Assembly (NCBI GenBank): GCA_910576325.1
Contig: CAJTIM010000002.1
Coordinates: 64,501 to 128,500 of the forward strand
Direction of reading: 5' to 3'
DNA: 64,000 bases
From: Clostridia bacterium
GTDB taxonomy: Bacteria > Bacillota > Clostridia > Lachnospirales > Lachnospiraceae
Shown in pieces: positions 16,047 through 26,355 of this stretch (positions are counted from its first letter, which is position 1; each line of letters opens with the position of its first letter). The position numbers were made by a program, and so were the translations under genes. Below the pieces are notes generated by a model, which was not told where the DNA came from, did not search any database, and saw only the letters and a program-made list of their open reading frames with translations.

Positions 16047-17324
16047 TTATTTGATAACCGTCTGTCCGCCCATATAAGGCTGCAATGCCTTCGGGATGCT
16101 GACACTTCCGTCCGCGTTTAAATTGTTCTCTAAAAATGCAATCAACATTCTGGGCGGCGCAACTACCGTATTATTTAATGTATGCGCAAAGTATTTCCCA
16201 TTTTCGCCGTTGATGCGGATTTTCAGCCTGCGGGCCTGGGCATCTCCAAGATTGGAACAGCTTCCCACCTCAAAATACTTCTTCTGACGGGGAGACCATG
16301 CTTCCACATCCACAGACTTCACCTTCAAATCCGCCAAATCTCCGGAGCAACATTCTAAAGTCCGAACAGGAATATCCAGAGAGCGAAACAAATCCACCGT
16401 ATTCTGCCACAGCCTGTCAAACCATATGGGGCTTTCCTCCGGCTCGCAGACTACAATCATTTCCTGCTTTTCAAATTGATGAATCCGGTATACGCCTCTC
16501 TCCTCCAGTCCGTGTGCACCCTTCTCCTTCCGGAAACAGGGAGAATAGCTGGTAAGAGTCTGAGGCAGGGTCTCCGGCTGTAAAATGGTATCAATAAACT
16601 TTCCAATCATAGAATGTTCGCTTGTTCCGATGAGGTACAAATCTTCTCCCTCAATCTTATACATCATGGCGTCCATTTCCGCAAAACTCATAACTCCTGT
16701 TACCACATTGCTGCGGATCATAAAAGGCGGCACACAGTAGGTAAATCCTCTGCCGATCATAAAGTCTCTGGCATATGCAATGACTGCGGAATGAAGCCTT
16801 GCAATATCACCCATTAAATAATAGAAACCGTTTCCGGCAACCTTTCTGGCGCTGTCCAGATCAATCCCGTTGAATTTTTCCATTATCTCCGTATGATAGG
16901 GAATCTCAAAATCAGGCACAACCGGTTCTCCATACCTCTGTACCTCCACATTCTCACTGTCATCCCTGCCAATTGGCACACTGGGATCAATAATATTCGG
17001 TATGGTCATCATAATCTTTAAAATTTTCTCATCCAGCTCTTTTTCCTTCTCGGAAAGGGCTGTAAGACGATCCGCCTGGGCCGCAACCTGCTTTTTAATC
17101 TCCTCGGCCTCCTCCTTTTTTCCCTGTCCCATCAGAGCACCGATTTGCTTGGACAGCTTGTTCCGCGCCGCACGCAGAGAATCGGCCTCCTGCTGTGCGC
17201 TGCGTTTTTCCGCATCCATTGCGATTACCTCATCCACCAGGCCAAGCTTTTGATCCTGGAATTTATTTTTAATATTCTGCTTTACGATATCCGGGTTCTC
17301 CCGTACAAATTTCATATCCAACAT
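16047..17324 (-). CDS. serS: Seryl-tRNA synthetase
   Basis: Class II synthetase of 425 residues, the normal bacterial length. It has an N-terminal long coiled-coil arm that clasps tRNA-Ser (about 30-105), then the catalytic core with motif 2 (CFRKEKGAHGLEERGVYRIHQFEKQE) and motif 3 near the C-terminus (NNTVVAPPRMLIAFLEN). The N-terminal MLDMKFVRENPD is typical. AAGGAG lies upstream of the ATG. No T-box leader is visible in the 96 bp upstream, in contrast to ileS. DUF3881 follows downstream. Confidence 0.96.
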   Translation of the reverse strand: MLDMKFVRENPDIVKQNIKNKFQDQKLGLVDEVIAMDAEKRSAQQEADSLRAARNKLSKQIGALMGQGKKEEAEEIKKQVAAQADRLTALSEKEKELDEKILKIMMTIPNIIDPSVPIGRDDSENVEVQRYGEPVVPDFEIPYHTEIMEKFNGIDLDSARKVAGNGFYYLMGDIARLHSAVIAYARDFMIGRGFTYCVPPFMIRSNVVTGVMSFAEMDAMMYKIEGEDLYLIGTSEHSMIGKFIDTILQPETLPQTLTSYSPCFRKEKGAHGLEERGVYRIHQFEKQEMIVVCEPEESPIWFDRLWQNTVDLFRSLDIPVRTLECCSGDLADLKVKSVDVEAWSPRQKKYFEVGSCSNLGDAQARRLKIRINGENGKYFAHTLNNTVVAPPRMLIAFLENNLNADGSVSIPKALQPYMGGQTVIK

Positions 17325-17420
17325 ATCTTATTTTCTCCTTTTGATTTTCTATAGCAATTTATATAATTTATCAGACTGTTATCATCATATACTACTCTCT
17401 TTTATTTTTCAAGCCCGGTT

Positions 17421-17936
17421 TTAGTCCCGGCCTCTCGCTTTCCGCAAAGCCTTCTCTTCCTCTTCGGAAAGAAGAATTTCACTTTCGCCTTTTTTGATTT
17501 CTTTGATATAAATATAATTTCCTTCGTTGGCATAAACGGAATTGATTACAAAACCATTTTCCTCCTGATTGAGAAGCGCCAGCGCAAAACTCAGCTCTCC
17601 GCTCATTTCACGAAATGCATCATATTTTACCATCCCCATTTTTTGATAGGTCATACGCTGAACTCTCTGCAGAAGTTCCATTTCCTGCTTTATCTCTTTG
17701 TTTGTTTTATCAGCATTTTCAACCTTTACCATACAGGAAAGAAGCATACTCTCCAGACTTTTCCCGTCCTGACCTTCCAAAAAAGCTTCCAAACGTTTTT
17801 TTAACCTTTTCGATTTACATAACATCACTATTATTAAAATAATCAGTAGAACCACAAGAGCCATCAGGACAAAAAGATAATAGGCCGGATCAATTCCTGT
17901 GTACTGATAGATATATTCCATAATCGGGCTATTCAT
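17421..17936 (-). CDS. DUF4446 family membrane protein
   Basis: A 171-residue protein with one N-terminal transmembrane helix (about 18-42), a short coiled-coil linker and a conserved C-terminal domain marked by MGMVKYDAFREMSGELSFALALLNQEENGFVINSVY. This matches DUF4446, found beside parB in many clostridia. The function is unknown. The start codon lies about 45 bp downstream of the parB stop on the same strand, so it is probably the last gene of the parAB operon. A link to chromosome segregation or the membrane near the origin is only a guess from conserved neighbourhood. Confidence 0.75.
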   Translation of the reverse strand: MNSPIMEYIYQYTGIDPAYYLFVLMALVVLLIILIIVMLCKSKRLKKRLEAFLEGQDGKSLESMLLSCMVKVENADKTNKEIKQEMELLQRVQRMTYQKMGMVKYDAFREMSGELSFALALLNQEENGFVINSVYANEGNYIYIKEIKKGESEILLSEEEEKALRKARGRD

Positions 17937-17981
17937 GCCGTTTCCTCCGTGTATAATCCCATTGATCAGAACTGTTTTATC

Positions 17982-18902
17982 CTATGCAGTCGTATGTCTG
18001 CTGTTTAAGATCAAATCAATAATCCGTTCCAAATCGTCTTTTGAATAATATTCTATTTCGATCTTTCCCTTTCCCTTTGCCTTTTGATGAATGGATACCT
18101 TGCTTCCCACAGCTGCCTTCATTTTTTCTTCCAGATCCGTATAGATAAAATCCTCTACTATAGGCTCCTTATTCTTTTCCTTTTTTTCCTTTTGCAGATC
18201 CTTTACAATCTTTTCAACCTCACGAACACTCAGCTTTTCATCAAATACACGGGCAGCCGTTACTGCCTGCAGCTCAGGATCTTCAATTCCAAGCAATGCC
18301 CTGGCATGTCCGGTTGTCAGCATATCATCTATCACCATCTGCTGCACCCGTTCATCCAGCTTTAAAAGGCGCATAGAATTTGTTACAGTCGCACGGCTTT
18401 TAGATACACGCTCCGCCACCTCATCCTGCTTTAAATGGAATTCCTCTAACAGACGCTTATAGGCAATTGCTTCTTCAATGGGATTAAGACTTTCTCTCTG
18501 GATATTTTCAATCAGAGAAATTTCCACCACTTCTATATCCGTATAGTCCTTGACAATGACAGGAACCTCTTTTAATCCTGCCAGCTTTGCCGCACGCCAT
18601 CTGCGCTCACCGGCAATAATCTCATAGAATCCGTTTTTTTCCTGTACAATTAAAGGCTGTATGATTCCAAATTGCTTGATGGAATCCGCAAGCTCTACCA
18701 AAGCATCCTCATCAAATTGCTTTCTGGGCTGATCCTTATTCGGTCCAACCTTTGAGATCTTCACCTTTAATTCGACGGGTTTCTCCACAATTTTTTCTAC
18801 TACTTTTTCTACAATTTTTTCTTTTCCGGGCTGTGTTGTCTTAATAGTCTCCGGAATCAGACTGTCCAACCCTTTTCCCAATCCGCTCTTTCTTGCCGCC
18901 AC
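17982..18902 (-). CDS. parB: Chromosome-partitioning protein ParB (Spo0J)
   Basis: DNA-binding CTPase clamp of 306 residues. The N-terminal peptide KSGLGKGLDSLIP stimulates ParA. The CTP-binding ParB/Srx domain follows with GERRWRAAK (about residues 98-106) and ENIQRESLNPIEEA, then a helix-turn-helix (about 150-185) that reads parS, and a C-terminal dimerisation domain. It begins immediately after the parA stop with its ribosome site inside the parA end. Two exact parS sites lie upstream of parA. In spore-formers it also links segregation to sporulation through Soj. Confidence 0.95.
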   Translation of the reverse strand: MAARKSGLGKGLDSLIPETIKTTQPGKEKIVEKVVEKIVEKPVELKVKISKVGPNKDQPRKQFDEDALVELADSIKQFGIIQPLIVQEKNGFYEIIAGERRWRAAKLAGLKEVPVIVKDYTDIEVVEISLIENIQRESLNPIEEAIAYKRLLEEFHLKQDEVAERVSKSRATVTNSMRLLKLDERVQQMVIDDMLTTGHARALLGIEDPELQAVTAARVFDEKLSVREVEKIVKDLQKEKKEKNKEPIVEDFIYTDLEEKMKAAVGSKVSIHQKAKGKGKIEIEYYSKDDLERIIDLILNSRHTTA

Positions 18903-19670
18903 TTATTCGTTCCTCCTGCTAATTACTTCTTCTGCCAAAGCCCGGTAGCTCTCCGCTCCGGCTGATTTTGAATCATAAATGGTAATTGGATATCCATGAC
19001 TGGGCGCCTCCGCCAGCCGGACATTTCTTGGAATAATTGTAGCATACACTTTCTGCTTAACATTGGCTCTTACATTTTCCACCACCTGCAGGGATAGATT
19101 TGTTCTGGCATCAAACATTGTAAACACAATTCCTTCAATATCCAAGTAAGGATTTAAACGCTCCCTAACCAAATTGATGGTATGTATCAACTGACTTAAT
19201 CCTTCCAGGGCATAATACTCACATTGTATAGGAACAAGAACTGTATCGGCAGTTGTCATGGCATTGATTGTCAAAAGATTCAATGACGGAGGGCAATCAA
19301 TTAAGATAAAATCAAACCGTTCCTTTACTTTCTCCACTTCTTTTCGAATAATATATTCCTTTTCCTGAATTCCAATTAACTCGATCTCAGCAGCTGCAAG
19401 ATCCACACTGGACGGTATAATATAAAGGTTTTCAAATTCCGTATACTCAATACATTTCTGAATAGATACTTCTCCGAGGATTAAATCATACACGTTATTT
19501 TCCAATTGACCTTTATCCATCCCAACACCACTTGTTGCATTTCCCTGTGGATCTAAATCAATCAACAGCACCTGTTTATTTTTTTCTGCCAAGGCGGCCG
19601 AAAGATTGATTGCTGTAGTTGTCTTTCCTACACCGCCTTTTTGATTAGCGATTGCTATTATTCTTCCCAT
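18903..19670 (-). CDS. parA: Chromosome-partitioning ATPase ParA (Soj)
   Basis: Deviant Walker-type ATPase of 255 residues. The Walker A box KGGVGKTT is at residues 11-18, Walker A' is LLIDLDPQGNATSG, and Walker B is FILIDCPPSLN. ATP-dimers bind DNA and, stimulated by ParB, help separate and organise the origins; Soj also controls DnaA in Bacillus. It is first gene of the parA-parB-DUF4446 unit, with the two parS sites between it and rsmG. Confidence 0.95.
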   Translation of the reverse strand: MGRIIAIANQKGGVGKTTTAINLSAALAEKNKQVLLIDLDPQGNATSGVGMDKGQLENNVYDLILGEVSIQKCIEYTEFENLYIIPSSVDLAAAEIELIGIQEKEYIIRKEVEKVKERFDFILIDCPPSLNLLTINAMTTADTVLVPIQCEYYALEGLSQLIHTINLVRERLNPYLDIEGIVFTMFDARTNLSLQVVENVRANVKQKVYATIIPRNVRLAEAPSHGYPITIYDSKSAGAESYRALAEEVISRRNE

Positions 19671-19693
19671 AAAATGTGTACCTTCCTTTTCAA

Positions 19694-19709
19694 TGTTTCA
19701 CGTGAAACA
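19694..19709. other. parS: parS site 1
   Basis: An exact match to the 16-bp palindrome TGTTTCACGTGAAACA recognised by ParB/Spo0J, immediately upstream of parA. Confidence 0.95.
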
Positions 19710-19779
19710 TTCTCTTCTCGCTAAAACCCATTATATCATAGATATATAAATTATAAAACAAATTTTAGAAATTCTTAAA

Positions 19780-19795
19780 TGTTTCACGTGAAACA
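19780..19795. other. parS: parS site 2
   Basis: A second exact copy of TGTTTCACGTGAAACA, 86 bp from the first, between parA and rsmG. The AT-rich stretch between the copies probably also holds the parA promoter. Confidence 0.95.
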
Positions 19796-19808
19796 TTTTT
19801 ATTTTACT

Positions 19809-20519
19809 CTATAATGGTTCTTTCGTAGGTATTCCGGCCTTTCTCGGATACTTTGCCGGCGTACTTTTTACCTTTCTTATTTGCAAAAGACAACGTGATA
19901 TATCAGAACCCGGAAGTACAAAATCTTCTCTTCTTTCCAAGCTTCCACCTAATAGCAAAATTGCTCTCTCCCCGGTTTTTAACTCATCCTGAACCTTGGC
20001 GGATTTATAAGAAATAAAAGATCCGCCAATTTTAACAAAAGGAAGACAATACTCAGATAAAGAAGATAAATTTGCAACTGCTCTGGATACACAGTAATCA
20101 AACTGCTCCCTATACTCCTTCTTTTTTGCCAGCTCCTCAGCACGTCCATGTACAGCTTTTATATGTTCTAACCCAAGCTTTTGAATCACATCCTGTAAAA
20201 AACTTATTCGCTTATTCAGGGAATCCACTAAAACTACATGCAAATCTGGATATACAATTTTTAAAGGAATCCCCGGAAACCCGGCTCCTGTTCCCATATC
20301 AATAAGACTCCCTTTCGGCTCCTCCAATCTGCATATCATAAGACTGTCAATAAAATGCTTACAAAGAACTTCTTCAAATTCTGTAATCGCAGTCAAATTC
20401 ATTACCTTATTTTTTTTAATCAACAAATCATAATAATTCAATAACTGTTCTGCCTGTCTATCCGTCAAGGAAATCCGAAGCATCTGAAAAGCATCCTTTA
20501 TCTCTATTTGCTTATCCAT
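19809..20519 (-). CDS. rsmG: 16S rRNA (guanine527-N7)-methyltransferase RsmG (GidB)
   Basis: SAM-dependent methyltransferase of 236 residues that makes m7G527 in the 530 loop of 16S rRNA. The SAM-binding motif LIDMGTGAGFPGIPLKI lies near residues 70-86. NLTAITEFEEVLCKHFIDSL and CVSRAVANLSSLSEYCLPF are family blocks. It follows mnmG by about 20 bp, the usual order in Firmicutes. Its loss gives low-level streptomycin resistance in other bacteria. Confidence 0.93.
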   Translation of the reverse strand: MDKQIEIKDAFQMLRISLTDRQAEQLLNYYDLLIKKNKVMNLTAITEFEEVLCKHFIDSLMICRLEEPKGSLIDMGTGAGFPGIPLKIVYPDLHVVLVDSLNKRISFLQDVIQKLGLEHIKAVHGRAEELAKKKEYREQFDYCVSRAVANLSSLSEYCLPFVKIGGSFISYKSAKVQDELKTGERAILLLGGSLERREDFVLPGSDISRCLLQIRKVKSTPAKYPRKAGIPTKEPL

Positions 20520-20540
20520 TTTCTTTACTCTCTCTTATAC

Positions 20541-22430
20541 TTACTTTACTCTCTTTAACTGCTCCATATACACAAGCAATACCGAAATATCAGCCGGCGA
20601 TACGCCGGAAATGCGGGATGCCTGACCAATGGAAATCGGACGGTATTGCTCCAGTTTCTGTCTTGCCTCAATTCGGAGGCTCGGAACCTTATCATAGGAA
20701 AAATCCTTCGGTATCTGTTTTTTCTCCAGCTTTTTAAATTGTTCCACCTGCTTCTTCTGCCGCTTAATATATCCATCATACTTAATATTAATATTTACTT
20801 GCTCCGCAACTCCCCGGACAAAATCCGCAGGACGTTGCGGGTCTAAAGGAGCAAGCATATGATAATTTAATTCCGGTCGGCGGATTAGTTCTCCCAAAGT
20901 TGTACCTGAGGTCAGAGGTGTACTTCCTGCTTCCCTTAAAAGTGATTGTACTTCTTTCCCTGTTCCTATATTTACATGCTCCACCCGCTTTATTTCTTCT
21001 TCAATCTGTTCTTCCTTTTTTAACAGTTCCTGATAACGTTCCTCGGAAATCAAGCCAATCTCATATCCAAGCTTTGTCAAACGCAGATCCGCATTATCCT
21101 GACGAAGAAGCAAACGATACTCTGCCCGCGAAGTCATCATGCGATATGGTTCTCTGTTCTCCTTAGTCACCAGATCATCCACCAGCACACCAATATAAGC
21201 CTGAGAACGATCCAGGACAATAAGCTCTTTTCCCAATACTCTTCTCGCCGCATTGATTCCCGCCAAAAGTCCCTGAGCCGCAGCCTCCTCATAGCCGGAG
21301 CTTCCGTTGAACTGTCCTCCGCTGAACAATCCCGCTATACTCCGAAACTCCAGAGTAGGCAAAAGCTGACGGGGATCAATGCAATCATATTCAATGGCAT
21401 AGGCATTGCGGACAATCCGCACATGCTCCAAGCCTGCCACAGAAGAATACATTTCATGCTGAACATCTTCCGGAAGGGAACTGGACATACCGCCCACATA
21501 CATCTCATTTGTATAAAGCCCCTCCGGCTCAATAAATACCTGATGCCGGTTCTTATCCGCAAATTTTACTACCTTATCTTCTATGGATGGGCAATATCTG
21601 GGCCCTGTTCCCTCAATAATTCCGGAATAGAGAGGCGAGCGATCCAGATTATTTTTTATAATATCATGTGTCCTTTCATTGGTATAAGTAAGCCAGCAGG
21701 AAACCTGCTCCTTTTGAACAGAATCAGGATCCGTCGTAAAGGAAAACGGAATGATTTTGTCATCTCCTGTCTGCTCCTCCATTTTCGTAAAATCAATGGA
21801 ACGCTTATCTATACGCGCCGGTGTTCCCGTCTTAAAGCGCAGCATCTTAATTCCCAGAGCTTTCAGTGAATCTGTCAGATAATTGGCAGCCTGCAATCCG
21901 TTCGGTCCCGTAGCATTGCTTACCTCGCCGTAAACACAGCGAGCCCTCAGATAAGTACCTGTACAGAGCACTACGGCATCTCCATAATAAACTGCTCCCG
22001 AATAAGTCCTTATACCAACCGCTCTATGATCCTCCGTCAAAATTTCCGTTACTTCTGTCTGCACAATAGACAGATGATCCGTATTTTCCAAAGTTCTGCG
22101 CATACTGCGGCTGTATTCCGCCTTATCTGCCTGAGCACGGAGAGAATGAACAGCCGGCCCCTTGGACAGATTAAGCATTTTGGATTGAATAAAAGTATTG
22201 TCAATATTTTTTCCCATTTCTCCCCCCAGGGCGTCAATTTCTCTTACCAAATGACCCTTGGAGGTTCCTCCTATATTGGGATTACAGGGCATCAATGCAA
22301 TACTGTCAATACTTACCGTAAACATAATGGTATCCAAATTAAGCCTGGCACAGGCCAAAGCCGCCTCACATCCTGCATGGCCCGCCCCTACTACAATTAC
22401 CTGACATTTTTCCGTATATACTGCCTTCAT
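20541..22430 (-). CDS. mnmG: tRNA uridine-5-carboxymethylaminomethyl modification enzyme MnmG (GidA)
   Basis: FAD-dependent protein of 629 residues that with MnmE makes (carboxymethyl)aminomethyl-uridine at tRNA wobble position 34. The Rossmann motif [14 protein letters not shown] lies near residues 13-26. Other signatures are [42 protein letters not shown] and [21 protein letters not shown]. The C-terminal helical domain that binds MnmE is complete. It starts 15 bp after the mnmE stop. Confidence 0.96.
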   Translation of the reverse strand: MKAVYTEKCQVIVVGAGHAGCEAALACARLNLDTIMFTVSIDSIALMPCNPNIGGTSKGHLVREIDALGGEMGKNIDNTFIQSKMLNLSKGPAVHSLRAQADKAEYSRSMRRTLENTDHLSIVQTEVTEILTEDHRAVGIRTYSGAVYYGDAVVLCTGTYLRARCVYGEVSNATGPNGLQAANYLTDSLKALGIKMLRFKTGTPARIDKRSIDFTKMEEQTGDDKIIPFSFTTDPDSVQKEQVSCWLTYTNERTHDIIKNNLDRSPLYSGIIEGTGPRYCPSIEDKVVKFADKNRHQVFIEPEGLYTNEMYVGGMSSSLPEDVQHEMYSSVAGLEHVRIVRNAYAIEYDCIDPRQLLPTLEFRSIAGLFSGGQFNGSSGYEEAAAQGLLAGINAARRVLGKELIVLDRSQAYIGVLVDDLVTKENREPYRMMTSRAEYRLLLRQDNADLRLTKLGYEIGLISEERYQELLKKEEQIEEEIKRVEHVNIGTGKEVQSLLREAGSTPLTSGTTLGELIRRPELNYHMLAPLDPQRPADFVRGVAEQVNINIKYDGYIKRQKKQVEQFKKLEKKQIPKDFSYDKVPSLRIEARQKLEQYRPISIGQASRISGVSPADISVLLVYMEQLKRVK

Positions 22431-22445
22431 AATTATCTTCCTCTG

Positions 22446-23831
22446 TTATTTCCCCGTACAAAATTTACTGAAAATCTCCTGAATCAAATCTTCACTCATT
22501 TCCTCTCCTAATATATACCCCAGTGAGGTATATGAATCCATCAAATCAATCGTATAAAAATCCTCGGGCATTCCGGCATTTATACTGTCCTGAACTCTTA
22601 AGAGAGCAGACTTTGCCTCCGTTAAAGCATTTTTATGACGAATATTTGTAAGCATAAATTCATCATTGAAAGAAATGCTTCCTTTATAAAACAAATCCCG
22701 AATGGATTCTTCCAAAAGATCAATTCCTTCTCTCTTCTCTGCGGAAAGTGTAACAACATCATATTCAACACCGATTCGCTCCTCCAGTATCTCACGGCTT
22801 ACCGCAGAAGGCAAATCCGACTTATTCAGTACAATGATTACCTTCTTATGCTGCAGAAGCTTTAGAATCTCTTCATCATTCTGATCCAGCATACAAGAGC
22901 TGTCCACCACATAGAGAATCAGATCCGCATCCCTTGCCTGTTCCTTTGCCCGATCAACGCCTATCTTCTCCACCACATCCTCCGTAGTACGGATACCTGC
23001 CGTATCAAGAAGCTTTAAACTGAAACCATTGAGACAGAGCTGCTCCTCCAGTACATCCCTGGTGGTTCCCGCAATCTCCGTTACAATTGCACGCTCCTCT
23101 CTTAACAGGGCATTTAAAAGAGAAGATTTACCGGCATTGGGCTTACCCAGTATTACGGTCTTAATTCCTTCTTTAATGATCTTTCCGTTTTCAAAGGTAT
23201 CAATCATAGCATCCATCTGCTTAATCAAATCCTTCAGCACCCCGGATAGCTTATCTCCATATCCATCCAGACTGATATGCTCGGGATCATCCAAAGCGGA
23301 CTCCAAAAAGGCGCTCTCATACAAAATCTGTTCCCGAAATGATCGAATACGGCTGCTGACGGAACCCTTAAGCTGATGAAGAGAGCTGTCAAGAGCCAAC
23401 TGATTTCCGGCCTGTATCACATCCATAACTGCTTCGGCCTGTGACAGATCCAGTCTTCCGTTTAAAAAAGCCCGCTTTGTAAATTCCCCCGGCTCGGCAG
23501 GACGCGCCCCCTGCCGGATAATTAGCTCCAGAATCCGGCGCATGATAAGGACTCCTCCATGGCAATCAACCTCTACCGTATCCTCTGCGGTGTAGCTGTG
23601 AGGCCCCTTCATTAAAAGGATAATAACCTCATCTAAAAGCTCTCCCCGCTCATCATAAATATGACCGTAATGAATGGTATAAGAGGGCTGCTCCAACATG
23701 CGCTTGTTCCGATCTTTGGAACGGAAAATCCGATCCATTATGGTAAATGCATCTTCCCCGCTGATACGGATAATACCGATTCCGGCATTGGACATAGCCG
23801 AAGCCGCTGCTACAATGGTATCCTGACTCAT
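22446..23831 (-). CDS. mnmE: tRNA modification GTPase MnmE (TrmE)
   Basis: GTPase of 461 residues, the usual length. An N-terminal formyl-THF-binding domain (about 1-118) and helical domain surround an inserted G domain with G1 GKPNAGKSSLLN, G3 DTAGI and G4 NKSD, and the C-terminal FCTGK carries the CxGK motif. It partners MnmG. A start 14 codons earlier is open but would overlap the jag end; GAGGAAATTTTAT before this ATG and the family start (MSQDTIVA) favour 23831. Confidence 0.95.
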   Translation of the reverse strand: MSQDTIVAAASAMSNAGIGIIRISGEDAFTIMDRIFRSKDRNKRMLEQPSYTIHYGHIYDERGELLDEVIILLMKGPHSYTAEDTVEVDCHGGVLIMRRILELIIRQGARPAEPGEFTKRAFLNGRLDLSQAEAVMDVIQAGNQLALDSSLHQLKGSVSSRIRSFREQILYESAFLESALDDPEHISLDGYGDKLSGVLKDLIKQMDAMIDTFENGKIIKEGIKTVILGKPNAGKSSLLNALLREERAIVTEIAGTTRDVLEEQLCLNGFSLKLLDTAGIRTTEDVVEKIGVDRAKEQARDADLILYVVDSSCMLDQNDEEILKLLQHKKVIIVLNKSDLPSAVSREILEERIGVEYDVVTLSAEKREGIDLLEESIRDLFYKGSISFNDEFMLTNIRHKNALTEAKSALLRVQDSINAGMPEDFYTIDLMDSYTSLGYILGEEMSEDLIQEIFSKFCTGK

Positions 23832-23872
23832 ATAAAATTTCCTCTTTTCTGTCTGTTGCAAAAAGGAACGCA

Positions 23873-24823
23873 TTAGCGTTCCTTTTTCTTATAATTGCGG
23901 TTATAACGATTCCGATTTCTTCCGTTATAATTGTTATCCAAACGTACCCCTTCCCTTAAGGTTACAACAACTCTCCGATAAGGCTCCTCACCCTCGCTAT
24001 GCGTGCATACAAACTTATCATTCTGAAGGGCGGAATGAATGACCCTGCGTTCATAAGGATTCATAGGCTCCAAGGAAACAGGCTTTCTTGTTCTCTTTAC
24101 CTTATGAGAAATATTCTTTGCAAGATTTTCCAGTGTTGCTCTTCTTCTCTCTCTGTAATTCTCTGTGTCTACCTTAACCCTGATATAGTCCTCACTGTTT
24201 TTATTTGCCACAAGACTTGCAAGATATTGAAGAGAATCCAGTGTCTGGCCTCTCTTACCAATAAGAACGCCCATGTCGTCCCCCTCAAGATCCACAGTAA
24301 TTTCCCGATCCGCAGGACTTGCGGTTATTGTCACCTGAACCTTCATCTCCATAGCGGAAAAAACCTTATCAAGAAATTCCTTTACGGGCTCCGTATGAAT
24401 CTCAATTACCTTTTCCGGCTTTTTCTCCTGCTTTTCTTTTTTCCCCGGTTCCTCTTTTTTCTCGGATACTGCCGGCTTTTCTTCTCTAACGGGCTCTTTT
24501 TTTGCTTCCTTCTTAGCTTCCCTTGCAAGCTCTTTTTTCGGCTCCTTCTTAAGCTCCGTTTCCGCCGCTTTCCCGGCAGACTTTTCATTTACCTTTTCTA
24601 ATATTTTCTCAACTTCCTTTTCCGCCTTCCTGGAAGTCTGAACCTCTTCCTCTGTCCGGACATGGGCTTTGATAACAGCCTTCTTGCTTCCAATTCCCAA
24701 GAATCCCGTACTGCCCTGAGAAATCACTTCATAAGCAATCTTATCCCTTGTAGTTCCGAATTTAATTGCTGCCTCTAAAATGGCATCATCAACGGTCTTT
24801 GCAGAAACCTCAATATATTCCAT
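23873..24823 (-). CDS. khpB: Jag/KhpB RNA-binding protein (SpoIIIJ-associated)
   Basis: A 316-residue RNA-binding protein with an N-terminal Jag_N domain (about 1-50, ending in GFLGIGSKKAVIKAHV), a highly charged Lys/Glu linker (about 60-150), a KH domain with LIGKRGQTLDSLQYLASLV (about 185-205) and a C-terminal R3H domain (LEPMNPYERRVIHSAL). The last 25 residues are Asn/Arg/Tyr-rich, which is unusual. It lies between yidC and mnmE as in most Firmicutes. KhpB works with KhpA in cell elongation and RNA regulation in other species. Confidence 0.93.
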   Translation of the reverse strand: MEYIEVSAKTVDDAILEAAIKFGTTRDKIAYEVISQGSTGFLGIGSKKAVIKAHVRTEEEVQTSRKAEKEVEKILEKVNEKSAGKAAETELKKEPKKELAREAKKEAKKEPVREEKPAVSEKKEEPGKKEKQEKKPEKVIEIHTEPVKEFLDKVFSAMEMKVQVTITASPADREITVDLEGDDMGVLIGKRGQTLDSLQYLASLVANKNSEDYIRVKVDTENYRERRRATLENLAKNISHKVKRTRKPVSLEPMNPYERRVIHSALQNDKFVCTHSEGEEPYRRVVVTLREGVRLDNNYNGRNRNRYNRNYKKKER

Positions 24824-24841
24824 GTTGCAGCCCCCTATTCC

Positions 24842-26116
24842 TTACTTATTTTTACTTTTTTTATCATTCTTTTCGTTATATTGTTCTACCATTCGGGCCT
24901 TGGCCGCCAAACTTCCGGGCTTTGCGGTACCCTTATTATAATAAGCCGTAGAATCCTGAATTGCTTTCTGACGTTCCTCTGCGGTAATCTCTCTCTTTGA
25001 GGTCTCCACATTCTTAGTACTTGTCCTGGCAACCGTATTGAGCCTTTCCGGAGGAAGACCGTCCTTTTCCCTCTTTCGATTATATGCTTCAATATTCTTT
25101 TTAATCTCTTCATCAATATCCATCTTGCTCAGATGCTTATTGATAATCACCTGCTGAATGGTACGAACTACCGCACTCATAATCCAGTAAATGCCTACAC
25201 CGACAGGAAGGATAGCACAGAAATATACGGACATAAGCGGCATGAAATTATTCATCATCTTCATGGACTGCATCATTTCATTGTTCTCGCCGTCCCCGGA
25301 AGCGCCTGCCTGGGGCATCAGCTTTAAACTGAACCACTGGCTCAGGCCTGCCAATACAGGAATCAGAAGCGCAATCACAATCCACAGATAATTCCCGTCG
25401 GCAAAACTCTCCTTAATGGTATACCAGGGCGAATTCACAATATTAAGTCCCAGAAAGCTGTTAAAACCGCTTAAGGTATGCTGCGTACTCTCCACAACAC
25501 CGCTCAGGCTTGGAAACTCCAGAGCAATGCTTTCCCACTCCGAAGTTGTTGCCTTATTCAAAACATCAATAATGGTATTCTCCAGAGCAAAATCACGCTT
25601 CTGGAAAGACGCCGCGCTTTTCAGGCCCTGAATAAATGTGCTTCCGCCTGTGGTACTCAGCAAATCGGTTACCAGAGGATAGTAAGCCATCTTAATCTTA
25701 TCAATATATGCAGGTATCGCATACACAACTGCATATACCGCAAGAAGAACGGGAAGCTGAACCAGCATAGGAAGACATGTTCCTGTAGGAGATGTGCCGT
25801 ACTTGGCATAAACTGCCTTTGTCTCATCCTGCATCTTCAGCATAGATGCCTGATCCTGTTTTCCCTTATATTTTTTCTGAATCGCCTGAATCTCCGGATT
25901 CATGCGCATGGACATTCTGGAAAACTTCTGCTGCTTGTATGTCAGCGGAATCATCAGCATATATACGATAATCGTAAACAAAATAATAGCAACGCCTACA
26001 TTGGCAACTCCGACAGAATCCAGAAAATTAAATATCTGATTAATAATCCAGCCTAAAATTCTCGCAATATCTCCTAAAATAAACCTGGAATCCTGCGTTA
26101 AAAACAAATTTTTCAA
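24842..26116 (-). CDS. yidC: Membrane protein insertase YidC (OxaA/SpoIIIJ)
   Basis: Polytopic insertase of 424 residues, longer than the roughly 260-residue Bacillus proteins mainly through an extended extracellular loop (about 130-240) and a long charged C-terminal tail (about 340-424). Family blocks are TYKQQKFSRMSMRMNPEIQAIQKKYKGK and GTCLPMLVQLPVLLAVYAVVY, and the last helices hold MPLMSVYFCAILPVGVGIYWIMSAV. It inserts membrane proteins with or without Sec. There is no lipobox at the N-terminus. It follows yidD. Confidence 0.94.
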   Translation of the reverse strand: MKNLFLTQDSRFILGDIARILGWIINQIFNFLDSVGVANVGVAIILFTIIVYMLMIPLTYKQQKFSRMSMRMNPEIQAIQKKYKGKQDQASMLKMQDETKAVYAKYGTSPTGTCLPMLVQLPVLLAVYAVVYAIPAYIDKIKMAYYPLVTDLLSTTGGSTFIQGLKSAASFQKRDFALENTIIDVLNKATTSEWESIALEFPSLSGVVESTQHTLSGFNSFLGLNIVNSPWYTIKESFADGNYLWIVIALLIPVLAGLSQWFSLKLMPQAGASGDGENNEMMQSMKMMNNFMPLMSVYFCAILPVGVGIYWIMSAVVRTIQQVIINKHLSKMDIDEEIKKNIEAYNRKREKDGLPPERLNTVARTSTKNVETSKREITAEERQKAIQDSTAYYNKGTAKPGSLAAKARMVEQYNEKNDKKSKNK

Positions 26117-26145
26117 TGGAAAAATCCTCCTTTAGCTTTTACCCC

Positions 26146-26355
26146 TTAGGGCACCGGATCATATCCACCCTTCGAAAACGGATTGCATCTTAAAATTCTC
26201 CATGCAGCCAGAATCCCTCCCTTTAAAGCTCCGTATTTCTCAATGGCCTCCAGACCGTACTGAGAGCAGCTTGGAATATATGGGCATCTGGTGCTTTTCA
26301 TCGGTGATAGATATTTCTGATAAAATTGAATCAATCTGATCAATATGATTTTCAT
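26146..26355 (-). CDS. yidD: Membrane protein insertion efficiency factor YidD
   Basis: A 69-residue protein with the complete YidD signature: [31 protein letters not shown] followed by [17 protein letters not shown]. It aids YidC-dependent insertion. The ATG overlaps the rnpA stop, so the two are translationally coupled. Confidence 0.95.
   Translation of the reverse strand: MKIILIRLIQFYQKYLSPMKSTRCPYIPSCSQYGLEAIEKYGALKGGILAAWRILRCNPFSKGGYDPVP

Noticed and set aside
17325-17420. T-box leader before serS
   Set aside because: The gap is under 100 bp and lacks Stem I, a T-box sequence and a terminator.
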